DNA from: JADKIH01 sp031417395 | Lineage (GTDB): Bacteria; Bacteroidota; Bacteroidia; AKYH767-A; 2013-40CM-41-45 | Direction of reading: 5' to 3' | Assembly: GCA_031417395.1 (NCBI GenBank) | Contig: JANOVM010000040.1 | Span: 1 to 64,000 of the forward strand | Length of the DNA: 64,000 nucleotides | Part shown: positions 30,113 through 37,865 of the stretch, piece after piece | Layout: each line of letters begins with the position of its first letter | Position numbering within the stretch: the first letter of the stretch is position 1 | Notes under the pieces: generated by a model | Databases searched by the model: none | Told to the model about the DNA's origin: nothing | The model's input: only the letters and a program-made list of their open reading frames with translations | Translations under genes and position numbers: made by a program

Positions 30113-30595
30113 CTATGTTATTTGTTTATGCCAGCTATCCCTTAGAGGAATTTCCCAGGCATTAGCAAGTAATTCCAGGCTTTGAACAAGGTTATTAAAA
30201 ACAACAGTATTATCGTTTATAGTTCCGCTTTCCAATAACTTTTCAAACTCAGCTCTTCTTACCAATCTCACTTTTCCGTCTTCTTTAAAGGCAAAAATGT
30301 TTCTGTCAAGTAAGTTTAAAGCATACTCCTTTTCAAGCTGCTTAATAAAGTGAACAGATTTATCGATAGAACAACCGCCGGCCGATGCATGCTTTTCATC
30401 GATCATCAAAATAAGAAAAATACCGTAACGGATATCAAAACTCGCTTTTAAATGTTCATTATGGGATGTCCAATTTTCAAGAAAGACTTTTGATTTAATA
30501 ACAATTTCCCTTTCCTCCTTTTCAGAAAATTTTCTGTCGGCTTGATAAATCCAGATCCTGGAATCAGGCGGCATTTGATTAACGGGTACTAGCAT
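30113..30595 (-). CDS. conserved Bacteroidota protein of unknown function
   Basis: 160 residues from the ATG at 30593-30595 (MLVPVNQMPPDSRIWIYQAD). A longer frame to 30688 exists, but it would run through the hairpin terminator at 30668-30701, so the shorter start is preferred. Soluble, mixed alpha/beta; the pattern MPPDSRIWIYQADR is one I recall from Bacteroidota proteins mislabelled ABC transporter ATPase. No Walker motif is present here, so I make no functional call. Confidence 0.7.
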   Translation of the reverse strand: MLVPVNQMPPDSRIWIYQADRKFSEKEEREIVIKSKVFLENWTSHNEHLKASFDIRYGIFLILMIDEKHASAGGCSIDKSVHFIKQLEKEYALNLLDRNIFAFKEDGKVRLVRRAEFEKLLESGTINDNTVVFNNLVQSLELLANAWEIPLRDSWHKQIT

Positions 30596-30659
30596 GACAC
30601 AAAAATAGTGAATATTTTCGTATGCCGGACTTTTTACAGATTTGTTTGGGTTATCTGAT

Positions 30660-30702
30660 AAAAAAAACAAGCGGAAGAAAGCTCTCAATCTCTTCCGCTT
30701 GT
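30660..30702 (-). terminator. Rho-independent terminator
   Basis: Arms CAAGCGGAAGA (30668-30678) and TCTTCCGCTTG (30691-30701) pair perfectly over 11 bases, and on the - strand are followed by a run of T residues. It lies 8 bases after the stop of the small secreted-protein gene at 30709. Confidence 0.85.
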
Positions 30703-30708
30703 ATTCTA

Positions 30709-31098
30709 CTATTCCTTCAATTCTATATCAAATAAACCCATAGTCTTACTGTCCTTAATCTCAATAGTTACCATATTGCCATTTTGCACATTCCAATAAA
30801 CGGGAAGATCGTTTTCAAACAGAACATTACCATCTTGTCTGCCATTTTCAACCTGATTAAAAACGAAATCCAAAATATCTCCTGAAGAATACGTTCTATG
30901 TGCAACACTTTCGATTGAAAAGTCAGACCCTCCACATAAGTGACGACCTACTCCAAGACATTCAATATAATTATGATGAACTCTTACATAACTGTATCCC
31001 ATAGGTCTTGTGCAACCATCGATAACAAATGTGGTAGCGAATAAGCCGGAACAAAACACACCTGTAAATAATAGAATTAATATAAATGATTTTTTCAT
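30709..31098 (-). CDS. small secreted protein, FENDLPV paralog A
   Basis: 129 residues, signal peptide (ILLFTGVFCSGLFA). The mature part has three Cys (DGCTRP, IECLGV, HLCGGS) and a C-terminal block DFVFNQVENGRQDGNVLFEND followed by LPVYW. The same block (DFVFSQVNNG...FENDLPVSW) is in the protein at 33499-33891, so the two are paralogs. It appears to be monocistronic, with its own terminator. Unknown family. Confidence 0.75.
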   Translation of the reverse strand: MKKSFILILLFTGVFCSGLFATTFVIDGCTRPMGYSYVRVHHNYIECLGVGRHLCGGSDFSIESVAHRTYSSGDILDFVFNQVENGRQDGNVLFENDLPVYWNVQNGNMVTIEIKDSKTMGLFDIELKE

Positions 31099-31350
31099 GA
31101 TATTGTATTTAATAATTGATTAATAAAACTTAAACTCTTGAAAGTATTTCGCTGAAAAGAAATTTTTATGATGAATCAAAATACATAGGCCGAATTCCGG
31201 AAGTTTATTAAAAACTATTTCAGTGCAAATATTCAATACAAAAAGGATTGAAAACAACTCCATTAAGTATGGATAATAAATTGAGTAGAATTAATTAAAC
31301 GGAATAATTGATGTTGTGCATGTTTGGGTGAATGTTAGGGTGTACGGTAT

Positions 31351-31450
31351 ACTTCGACACTTCGGCTGCGCTCAGTGACCTCACTTCGGCTGCCTCAGGA
31401 ACCATCCTTCGGCTGCGCTCAGGAACCATCCTTCGACTCTCAGGGCAATG
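31351..31450. repeat. short GC-rich interspersed repeats
   Basis: Four degenerate copies of a CTTCGGCTGCGCTCAGGAAC-like unit: CACTTCGGCTGCGCTCAGTG, CACTTCGGCTGCCTCAGGAA, CCTTCGGCTGCGCTCAGGAA, and CCTTCGACTCTCAGG. A further partial copy (TTTGCGCTCAGGGAAC) lies near 31974-31989. They are much richer in GC than their surroundings. Similar repeats are scattered between genes in many Bacteroidota genomes. Confidence 0.7.
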
Positions 31451-31501
31451 TCCTTTAGTTAAGTAAAATGATTTATACGTAGTCAATTTATGGAATTATT
31501 T

Positions 31502-31920
31502 GGCCCGTTAGGACCAGACTCTTGGTAACTTTTGGACAATACAAAAGTGCTAAGCCCCTTTAGGGGCGCACTCTTTAAACACACAGCTTTTTTTGATAAC
31601 GAAAACACACTTTATTCACGTATCCGACAACTTATCATCAAATATTGTCCAAAGGGCCAAGCGGGAAATCGGTTGTTTAAAAATATATCATTTGTCAAAA
31701 CCAACCTCAAAGAGTTGAAGATGTATTTGTGTGTATGTATTTGCCATGTAATTTTAACACAATTGTACATGAGGAATAAGCCGAATGCAACCGATATATG
31801 CAGGAACTTATACCCTGTTGTATGAATGGACAGATACGTTGTGTTAAAAGAGTTCGCCCCAAAAGGGGCTTGACGTAATCGTGTTGTCTATTGTTACCGA
31901 AAGTGCGGCCCTAAAGGGCC
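31502..31920. mobile_element. MITE-like element with long imperfect inverted repeats
   Basis: The left end (from GGCCCGTTAGGACC at 31502) and the reverse complement of the right end (GGCCCTTTAGGGCC, 31907-31920) align over about 85 bases. They share GGTAAC, then AAGCCCCTTT..GGGGCG.ACTCTTT and ACAC. The outer pair is at 31502-31515/31907-31920 and the inner at 31552-31584/31840-31872. The core is about 250 bases of non-coding DNA. This is what a non-autonomous element would look like, but I see no clear target-site duplication and no transposase. Confidence 0.5.
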
Positions 31921-32471
31921 TGTCACTTCTAAAAGCATTTACTTAACATGAATTCTTGTGATTAACGAAATGACTTTGCGCTCAGGGAACGGGGATTAAT
32001 TTGGAATTAGCATAGAAATCGCTCAGCCGGGGGTTGATCTAATTTTTTGTCTTCGAAGGAAACATTTTGATTAAAGGTATTCGAATTATAATTCATAAAA
32101 TAAAAATGATTTTGGCATTGAAATTCTGAACAAACGTAATTTCCGGAAAAGGAAGGCATATTTTGCCCCGGGGGCAAAAATCAAAAAGCCCTTGTTTTAC
32201 TTACTCCACATTATTACAAAAATAGTTTATGATTAAAAATGCGGCTGGCGCCAGGCAAGAGACCCCTAAATTTCCCCTCTTGCAAGACTATCCGCCGGGT
32301 GGCAGACAGCATGAATAAATACACGAATGACTGTATTCTAAAAACAGATTCCAACTGCATATATGACGGATAATTTATTTTACAGTGAGTTTGTTATCCA
32401 TTTCTCAAAATCAAAAACAGCTGAATAAGAGACTCTTTTAGTGTGAAGTAGTTTTAGATAATTATAGACCT

Positions 32472-33251
32472 CTAAAGTTTCAATTCCAATTCAATAGGAC
32501 AATGGTCACTTCCCATAACGTTTGGATGAATGGAAGCATTGGTAACCATACTTCTCATCTCAGAAGAAATCATATAATAATCAATTCGCCAGCCTGTATT
32601 TCTTTCACGGGCGCGAGTAATAACATCCCAATAAGTGTATTGACTAGGTTCTTTATTATACTCTCTGAAAATATCAATATAACCCATGTCAATAATTTTA
32701 TCGATCCAGGCACGCTCTTCAGGAAGGAATCCGCTTGTTTTAGCATTAGGGCCCGGACGGGCAAGGTCAATTTCTTTATGAGCAGTATTGTAATCGCCGC
32801 AAACGATAATATTCTTTTTTTTCTTTCTCATAAATTCCGCACGTTTAAAAAGCTCACCATAAAAATCAAGCTTATACTTAACTCGATCAGGTCCGCGACC
32901 TCCATTCGGAAAATAAACATTATAAAGGACAAACTTTTCATATTCTACTTCCAGGACACGACCTTCACTGTCAAATTCAGGATTGTTAAAACCGGAATTA
33001 ACCTGCAAAGGTTCCTGGCGTGAATACACGGCAACGCCGGAGTAACCCTTCTTTTCTGCTGAGAAAAAATATGACTTGAAGTCTCCAATACGCATGATCT
33101 CTTCAGCAAGCTGCTCCGGTTGAGCTTTGGTTTCCTGAAGACACAAGACATCAGGATTCTCTTTTACGAACCATTCCTGAAATCCTTTTTTCCAAATAGC
33201 CCGAATACCATTTACATTCCAGCATAAAATTCTGAAGGTCTTTTTGTCCAT
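32472..33251 (-). CDS. xth: exodeoxyribonuclease III / AP endonuclease
   Basis: 259 residues, the usual family length. Begins with LCWNVNGIRA, followed by LCLQETKA (catalytic Glu), GYSGVAVYSR, PNGGRG, the GDYNTAHKEIDLARP metal/phosphate site, and the C-terminal GSDHCPIELEL with the catalytic Asp-His. It cuts DNA at abasic sites in base-excision repair and has 3'-5' exonuclease activity. Its promoter -7 box is at 33268. Confidence 0.93.
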   Translation of the reverse strand: MDKKTFRILCWNVNGIRAIWKKGFQEWFVKENPDVLCLQETKAQPEQLAEEIMRIGDFKSYFFSAEKKGYSGVAVYSRQEPLQVNSGFNNPEFDSEGRVLEVEYEKFVLYNVYFPNGGRGPDRVKYKLDFYGELFKRAEFMRKKKKNIIVCGDYNTAHKEIDLARPGPNAKTSGFLPEERAWIDKIIDMGYIDIFREYNKEPSQYTYWDVITRARERNTGWRIDYYMISSEMRSMVTNASIHPNVMGSDHCPIELELKL

Positions 33252-33267
33252 GTGCTAATAGTTTTGT

Positions 33268-33276
33268 GCAAATATA
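33268..33276 (-). promoter_or_regulatory. -7 box upstream of xth
   Basis: TATATTTGC on the - strand matches TAnnTTTGC exactly, 16 bases before the start codon. No TTTG at the proper 19-base spacing is present, so the -33 half is weak. Confidence 0.5.
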
Positions 33277-33498
33277 GGATCATTTATCAAACAGCATAAA
33301 TTATCCAACAAAAACAGTGTTGTAATCCGGTTCATGTTAATACATATTTGCATTATAAATTCATAAATAAAATGGAAATCCCAAATAAAACTGCTTTTAA
33401 AAAATCTCCTACTTAGCCGCTATCAGGCGGGATAAAATAAATTTAGTATAGCGTATAAAAATAAAATAGTATTTATCAATTAATTAAAACAATTCAAA

Positions 33499-33891
33499 AT
33501 GAAAAAAAGAATATTTGCAACACTTCTACTGCTGGCATCAATTGCATTTGAATCTTCAGCATATACAATTCTTATTTCCGGAGGCGGAAAAAACCAAAGA
33601 TTTTATAGAATTTTCATTTCAGACAAGACTGCCCAATGTACCGGAAATGGTAATAATAAATGTTTTCTTTTAGAAGGAACAATTTCAACGCCGACTAAAA
33701 CCATAAAACACAACATTCAAAATGTAGTTGATTTTGTTTTTAGTCAGGTAAATAATGGAAATGTAAATGGCGAAGAAACTTTTGAAAATGATTTACCGGT
33801 TTCCTGGAAATCTGAAAGGGACGGAAATGTGGAGATAAATATTGAAAATGGTGTAGTTGAAGGAGTTGATTACTATGATTCGGAGAAATAA
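33499..33891 (+). CDS. small secreted protein, FENDLPV paralog B
   Basis: 130 residues. Signal peptide (LLLLASIAFESSA), then a short mature protein with one Cys pair (AQCTGNGNNKC) and the block VVDFVFSQVNNGNVNG followed by ETFENDLPVSW that it shares with the protein at 30709-31098. First gene of a four-gene run whose members overlap or nearly touch. A strong hairpin starts 7 bases after its stop codon, so it may be made in excess over the downstream genes. Function unknown. Confidence 0.75.
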   Translation: MKKRIFATLLLLASIAFESSAYTILISGGGKNQRFYRIFISDKTAQCTGNGNNKCFLLEGTISTPTKTIKHNIQNVVDFVFSQVNNGNVNGEETFENDLPVSWKSERDGNVEINIENGVVEGVDYYDSEK

Positions 33892-35092
33892 TTTTTTGAG
33901 CAGAAGGCAATTATTTGCCTTCTGCTCTCTGTTATTTTTATTTTTCAATCTTGCCGCCCAAACGGAAAGGAAAATACAATGCTCGTTGATAAAGCAATTC
34001 ACATTAGGGAAGCAATCGTTGGAAAATAAAATATCAGCAGACATTCGGGAAGATGTGCTTTATTTTCTTACGCAAAATGATTGTAACAAAACAGAAAATA
34101 AATTAATTATTCATAAAATAACAATTGCAGAAGAAAGATGGGATTCCCTGATAATTAACTATCCATCAGAAATTAGCATACGATTCATACCCAAATTCTC
34201 CATTAGTAACAAATACCTCATCCTGATAGATGATGAAAGATCAGATATTTATCGCTTTATAAAAAAAGGAAACACATTCGTTTTCCTGAACCAGGTCAAC
34301 CTACCCCAAAAATATGCAAGCGAACATGTCAGACAACTTACAAAAAATCAATTTCTATTTCACAGCATTTACAACTACCATCCTGACGAAAATCAATACA
34401 ACACCAATTTTGCAATTTACGATGCTGAAAGGGATGCAATCATTAATTCAATACATCCCGATTTGCCATGTATTGGTTTCAGTCATCTAACAAGTTCCTG
34501 GGTTGCCAATAGCAAAACAAAAATTGCTGTTGCAAGTCCATGCGGGTACAAAATCTTTCTTTACGACTTTAAATTGAAGTTGATCGACTCGATAGTCCTA
34601 AGTAATCCCCAAAACTGGAATAATTTACCCGGTAATACTATACCCTTTGAAACTAATCCATATAAAATTCATCCTAAAATTCTAATAGATAAGCTTATCA
34701 AATTAAACGATACAATTTCAAGAATAGAGAAAATATATTTTCTGGACGAAAATACATTGATGGTAAGTTCGATTAACGGCAAAAACAATAAAAACACAAA
34801 ACGAATAGATGCTTGGAATATAAAAACTAAGCCATATTCAACCTCAACGTTCGAAAACCAAAAAATAAACTTTAATAATACAGACACCGTCAATTATAGC
34901 AATCTTCCAATACCGTTAAATTCTCCGGAGTACCTCAGTGTGAAAAATTGCAGCCTTTATGCCATAAATGAAGAAGATTATTTCCCGGAAAACAATATAC
35001 AATACAAGGACTATAAAAATTCTAAAGAAATTCATTATGAAAATCATGATCCGCAATACAGTATTGCTATTTATAAAATTAGTATTCCTTAA
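33875..35092 (+). CDS. secreted propeller-like protein of unknown function
   Basis: 405 residues from the ATG at 33875 (MIRRNNFLSRRQLFAFCSLL), a good signal peptide ending ..NLAAQ. It starts 17 bases inside the previous gene. The mature part is beta-rich with repeated short strands (DVLYFLTQND, KYLILIDDERSDIYRFI, KIFLYDFKLKLIDS, IYFLDENTLMVSSI), resembling the six-bladed BF3164/TolB-like propellers that sit next to small secreted peptides in Bacteroides. That comparison is by pattern only. Its 5' end encodes the terminator-like hairpin at 33898-33927. Confidence 0.65.
   Translation: MIRRNNFLSRRQLFAFCSLLFLFFNLAAQTERKIQCSLIKQFTLGKQSLENKISADIREDVLYFLTQNDCNKTENKLIIHKITIAEERWDSLIINYPSEISIRFIPKFSISNKYLILIDDERSDIYRFIKKGNTFVFLNQVNLPQKYASEHVRQLTKNQFLFHSIYNYHPDENQYNTNFAIYDAERDAIINSIHPDLPCIGFSHLTSSWVANSKTKIAVASPCGYKIFLYDFKLKLIDSIVLSNPQNWNNLPGNTIPFETNPYKIHPKILIDKLIKLNDTISRIEKIYFLDENTLMVSSINGKNNKNTKRIDAWNIKTKPYSTSTFENQKINFNNTDTVNYSNLPIPLNSPEYLSVKNCSLYAINEEDYFPENNIQYKDYKNSKEIHYENHDPQYSIAIYKISIP
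33898..33945 (+). terminator. terminator/attenuator hairpin inside a signal-peptide coding region
   Basis: Arms GAGCAGAAGGCAA (33898-33910) and TTGCCTTCTGCTC (33915-33927) pair perfectly over 13 bases with a 4-base loop, followed by a T-rich tract (TCTGTTATTTTTATTTTTC). It lies 7 bases after the upstream stop codon and at codons 8-18 of the next gene, so it can end most transcripts while letting some through. Confidence 0.75.
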
Positions 35093-35618
35093 CACATTCA
35101 TTACATATAATTCATGGGGAACGAATTCAGAAAACGAGTCATTACAAAAAGACACGAATTTATTTTCAACAATTGATCTATCAGAAAACGTCTTCTATGA
35201 TCCGATGAATAAACCAATTCAATTCTCTGACACAGGAAATTATTTTATAGTCCTTGAAAACAGGAAAAAGTGCGACAACTGCTTCCAGGAAATAAATGCA
35301 TTTGTAGAATCTGAAAAAAATAAAATTGACGCTAATTATGTCGCTGTAATATTAACAGATTCCAGTTCATTGGAAAGAAAGAGAGATTATGTACATAACA
35401 AAATGCTAATGCCTGAATTTAAATATTTTTACTTTCAATATTTTAGCTCAGCATCGAAAAGCATTTTTGAAACGTTTCATACCAACTACACCCCGGAATT
35501 GATCCTGGTTAATAAAGGAAAAATAAAACATATTCCTTACCGCTCAATCTTCGATTTCCCGAACGCCGGAGTTTCTGAAAACACAAAGAAAGAAATAATT
35601 GAATTTCTAGGTAAATAA
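35037..35618 (+). CDS. thioredoxin-like exported protein with CxxC
   Basis: 193 residues from the ATG at 35037 (MKIMIRNTVLLFIKLVFLNT), giving a signal anchor; a longer frame to 34968 lies wholly inside the previous gene. The start overlaps the preceding gene by 56 bases. The core reads YFIVLENRKKCDNCFQEI (CxxC at the end of strand 1), then ANYVAVILTDS and TPELILVNKGKI, with a Pro before a beta strand as in the thioredoxin cis-Pro loop. Likely a periplasmic thiol-disulfide or peroxiredoxin-type protein; its partner may be the Cys-pair protein two genes upstream. Confidence 0.6.
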   Translation: MKIMIRNTVLLFIKLVFLNTFITYNSWGTNSENESLQKDTNLFSTIDLSENVFYDPMNKPIQFSDTGNYFIVLENRKKCDNCFQEINAFVESEKNKIDANYVAVILTDSSSLERKRDYVHNKMLMPEFKYFYFQYFSSASKSIFETFHTNYTPELILVNKGKIKHIPYRSIFDFPNAGVSENTKKEIIEFLGK

Positions 35619-35627
35619 ATTTCTGCA

Positions 35628-36512
35628 TTGAGACCGGGCAGGATTAAATTACTATTTTTTTTGATTTTATTATTTCAAAAAAATACCCTACAAGCGCTTC
35701 AGACAGATTCAATAAAATCGGACAATGCTATATCAGGGAAAGTTTATATCAAAGGACTTCTTGCAACTTCCTTTAATAGCTTTAGAAACTGGAAAGAACA
35801 AAATGCAACGGGAATATTTCTGTCAGGACAATTTAATATAAACTGCAAAAAGTCAGCAAGAAATAAATCCACACTTTATGAATTAAGGACTGAGCTTGGC
35901 TATTTTAAATTCATTGATTCTTCCTGGCTCAAAACCAAGGATGAATTTTTTCTTTCAATCATTAAAACCATTGAAGGAGTTAAAACAGTGCAATTTGCAT
36001 TTTCCGCCAATGTGAAAAGCCAGATTACTGATACATGGATAGCAAAGCGCACCGGCGAAAAAGAAAAATGGATCTCCGGACCAATACTACCGGCAACATT
36101 AATGACAGGTATTGGAATTAATTTAAACCTTAAACAAAATTCATTTTTTAATTTTTCCATTGCAACTATAAAAGTTAAATCAAATCATCCTTACAAAATA
36201 ATTCCCGAGAACTATAAAATCATCGGTAAAACAAAAAATGTTTTCTTGTACTCTGAATTCGGATGCAGCATGCAATCATGCATCTTAAAGTCGATCGGAA
36301 AATATTTAAGTTTTGAAAACAAAAATATATTTTTTGCCAGTGGTATTAGATTTAAAAGGTTAAATTTAGATTCAAGAAATATTATAACCTACAAGCTTTT
36401 CAGGTTTGCTAAACTTCAGATAGAAAATCGAATTGTATACGATTACCCGGTTTCTTCAAAACTGCAGTTTAGCAATGAAATGTTACTTGGATTTTCATTT
36501 ATGTATAACTAA
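35628..36512 (+). CDS. DUF3078-like outer-membrane beta-barrel protein
   Basis: 294 residues from a TTG start 9 bases after the thioredoxin-like gene. Signal peptide (LLFFLILLFQKNTLQA), then TSFNSFRNWKEQNATGIFLS with alternating strands (ELRTELGYFKF, DEFFLSIIKTIEG, VQFAFSANVKSQ), consistent with DUF3078 proteins of the Bacteroidota outer membrane. Final segment LLGFSFMYN ends close to an aromatic residue, as barrels do. Last member of the 33.5-36.5 kb operon; convergent with the MFS gene, 1 base between stops. Confidence 0.6.
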   Translation: MRPGRIKLLFFLILLFQKNTLQALQTDSIKSDNAISGKVYIKGLLATSFNSFRNWKEQNATGIFLSGQFNINCKKSARNKSTLYELRTELGYFKFIDSSWLKTKDEFFLSIIKTIEGVKTVQFAFSANVKSQITDTWIAKRTGEKEKWISGPILPATLMTGIGINLNLKQNSFFNFSIATIKVKSNHPYKIIPENYKIIGKTKNVFLYSEFGCSMQSCILKSIGKYLSFENKNIFFASGIRFKRLNLDSRNIITYKLFRFAKLQIENRIVYDYPVSSKLQFSNEMLLGFSFMYN

Positions 36513-36513
36513 T

Positions 36514-37764
36514 TCATTTTAATTCGAGTTTTCGGAGCTTTGGAAGCCAAACCAAAGCAGCTCCTACAGAAGTAAGAGCTATGCAGCCGCCGATAATGAC
36601 AGAAGGAATTAATCCGAGTAATTTTGCAGCAAAACCGGATTCAAAGGCACCAATTTCATTGGAAGAACTGATAAAGATAGTACTTACTGAAGCTACACGA
36701 CCCCGCATATCGTTAGGAGTAAAAAGCTGAATGATGGTAGATCGTATTACAACACTGACATTATCAAAAGCGCCGCTCACAGCAAGAATAAATAAGGATA
36801 GGTAAAAATTCGTGCTAAGGGCAAAAAATATCATACATAAAGAAAAACTGGCTACACAAATAAATAATTTTCTCCCTGCATTTTTCAATGGCGGATGTTT
36901 TGTCATATATAAAGCCAAAACTACTGATCCGACAAAAGGCGCTGCACGGAGTAATCCGAAACCCAACTCACCCACATGGAGCACTTCGCTGGCAAAAACA
37001 GGAAGCATGGCAGTAGCACCACCAAAGAGAACAGCTATAAGATCCAAAAGCATGGCACCAAAAATAAGCTGATTGCTGAAAACGAATCGTAAACCTTGAC
37101 GAATACTAACAAGCATACCTTCGTCGCGTAGAACTTTTTCGAGAGGTTGTGGCGAAACCCGCAACATTTGGATTAATCCCACAAGTAATAATATTACAAC
37201 AATGGAATATGTCACAAGCTTTCCGCAAAATCCAAGCAGCAATCCGCCGAAGGAAGAACCGAGTACAACAGCAATGTGCCAGAAGGTTGAATTCCATGCT
37301 GAAGAATTTGCATATGCTTCACGGGGAACGACCTGCGTCATGAGCGGCAATTGAGCCGGACTGTAAAAGCCGCGTAAGAGTCCGACAAAAAACATTATTC
37401 CATAAAACGGCAAAGCTGAAAAAACTTCGCCTGCATGACGTTCATAATAAATACTGATTGCCATCAGAATGGATGAACAAATAAACTGAGCGGCCATTAC
37501 TAAAATGATAATGCGTCTGCGGTCATGTCTGTCGGCAATATAACCGCCGTATAATGCCAGCCCTACGGCAGGAATAGCTTCTGCAAGTCCGAGAAGTCCA
37601 AGAGATAGATAATCATGAGTTAACTGATACACCTGCCAGCTCAGAACTACAAATTGAATCTGAAGTGCCAGAGTAAGCATGAATTTCGAAAAGATAAAAC
37701 GCCGGAAATCAATATACCTGAAAGCCAGGAAAGATGCTTCGTTTTGAATTAACTTTTTAATCAT
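36514..37764 (-). CDS. MFS transporter (EntS/MFS_3-like)
   Basis: 416 residues from the ATG at 37762-37764 (MIKKLIQNEASFLAFRYIDF); a TTG 18 bases upstream is possible. About 12 membrane helices. The signature between helices 2 and 3 reads GGYIADRHDRRRII, standard for the major facilitator superfamily. The overall pattern (FRRFIFSKFMLTLALQIQFV, YSPAQLPLMTQVVP) matches the MFS_3 exporters related to enterobactin exporter EntS. It is probably a drug/metabolite exporter of the inner membrane; the substrate is unknown. Confidence 0.85.
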   Translation of the reverse strand: MIKKLIQNEASFLAFRYIDFRRFIFSKFMLTLALQIQFVVLSWQVYQLTHDYLSLGLLGLAEAIPAVGLALYGGYIADRHDRRRIIILVMAAQFICSSILMAISIYYERHAGEVFSALPFYGIMFFVGLLRGFYSPAQLPLMTQVVPREAYANSSAWNSTFWHIAVVLGSSFGGLLLGFCGKLVTYSIVVILLLVGLIQMLRVSPQPLEKVLRDEGMLVSIRQGLRFVFSNQLIFGAMLLDLIAVLFGGATAMLPVFASEVLHVGELGFGLLRAAPFVGSVVLALYMTKHPPLKNAGRKLFICVASFSLCMIFFALSTNFYLSLFILAVSGAFDNVSVVIRSTIIQLFTPNDMRGRVASVSTIFISSSNEIGAFESGFAAKLLGLIPSVIIGGCIALTSVGAALVWLPKLRKLELK

Positions 37765-37865
37765 TGCTGCAAAGGAAAACAACGAAGGGGTACAAATTTG
37801 TTTTGAGTAAAAAATTTATAAACATTTGGTGCATGTAAAAAAGGATTGCCATTAAAAGTATTTAC

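Larger units (their letters stand above)
31099..32471. other. 1.37-kb gene-poor, repeat-rich region
   Basis: No convincing gene on either strand. It holds short repeats at 31351-31450, an inverted-repeat element at 31502-31920, a 9-bp perfect palindrome TTTTGCCCC-G-GGGGCAAAA at 32161-32179, and a GC-richer patch at 32240-32310 with a stem GCAAGAG/CTCTTGC (32255-32261, 32277-32283). An open frame at 31532-31825 crosses both the repeat arm and the spacer and is not credible as a protein. Confidence 0.6.

Noticed and set aside
30596..30688. Extended N-terminus of the gene at 30113
   Set aside because: It would translate through the hairpin terminator of the neighbouring transcript and adds no conserved sequence.
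31532..31825. 97-residue open frame in the repeat-rich region
   Set aside because: It begins in one arm of the inverted-repeat element, has no recognisable domain or signal peptide and runs through non-coding-looking sequence; best seen as chance.
31502..31920. Integron attC site or retron non-coding RNA as identity of the inverted repeats
   Set aside because: No matching core sites of the attC type, no integrase and no reverse transcriptase in the window.
32240..32310. Riboswitch-like structured patch
   Set aside because: A single 7-bp stem is visible, but no conserved core of a known riboswitch class could be matched, and no gene follows on the + strand.
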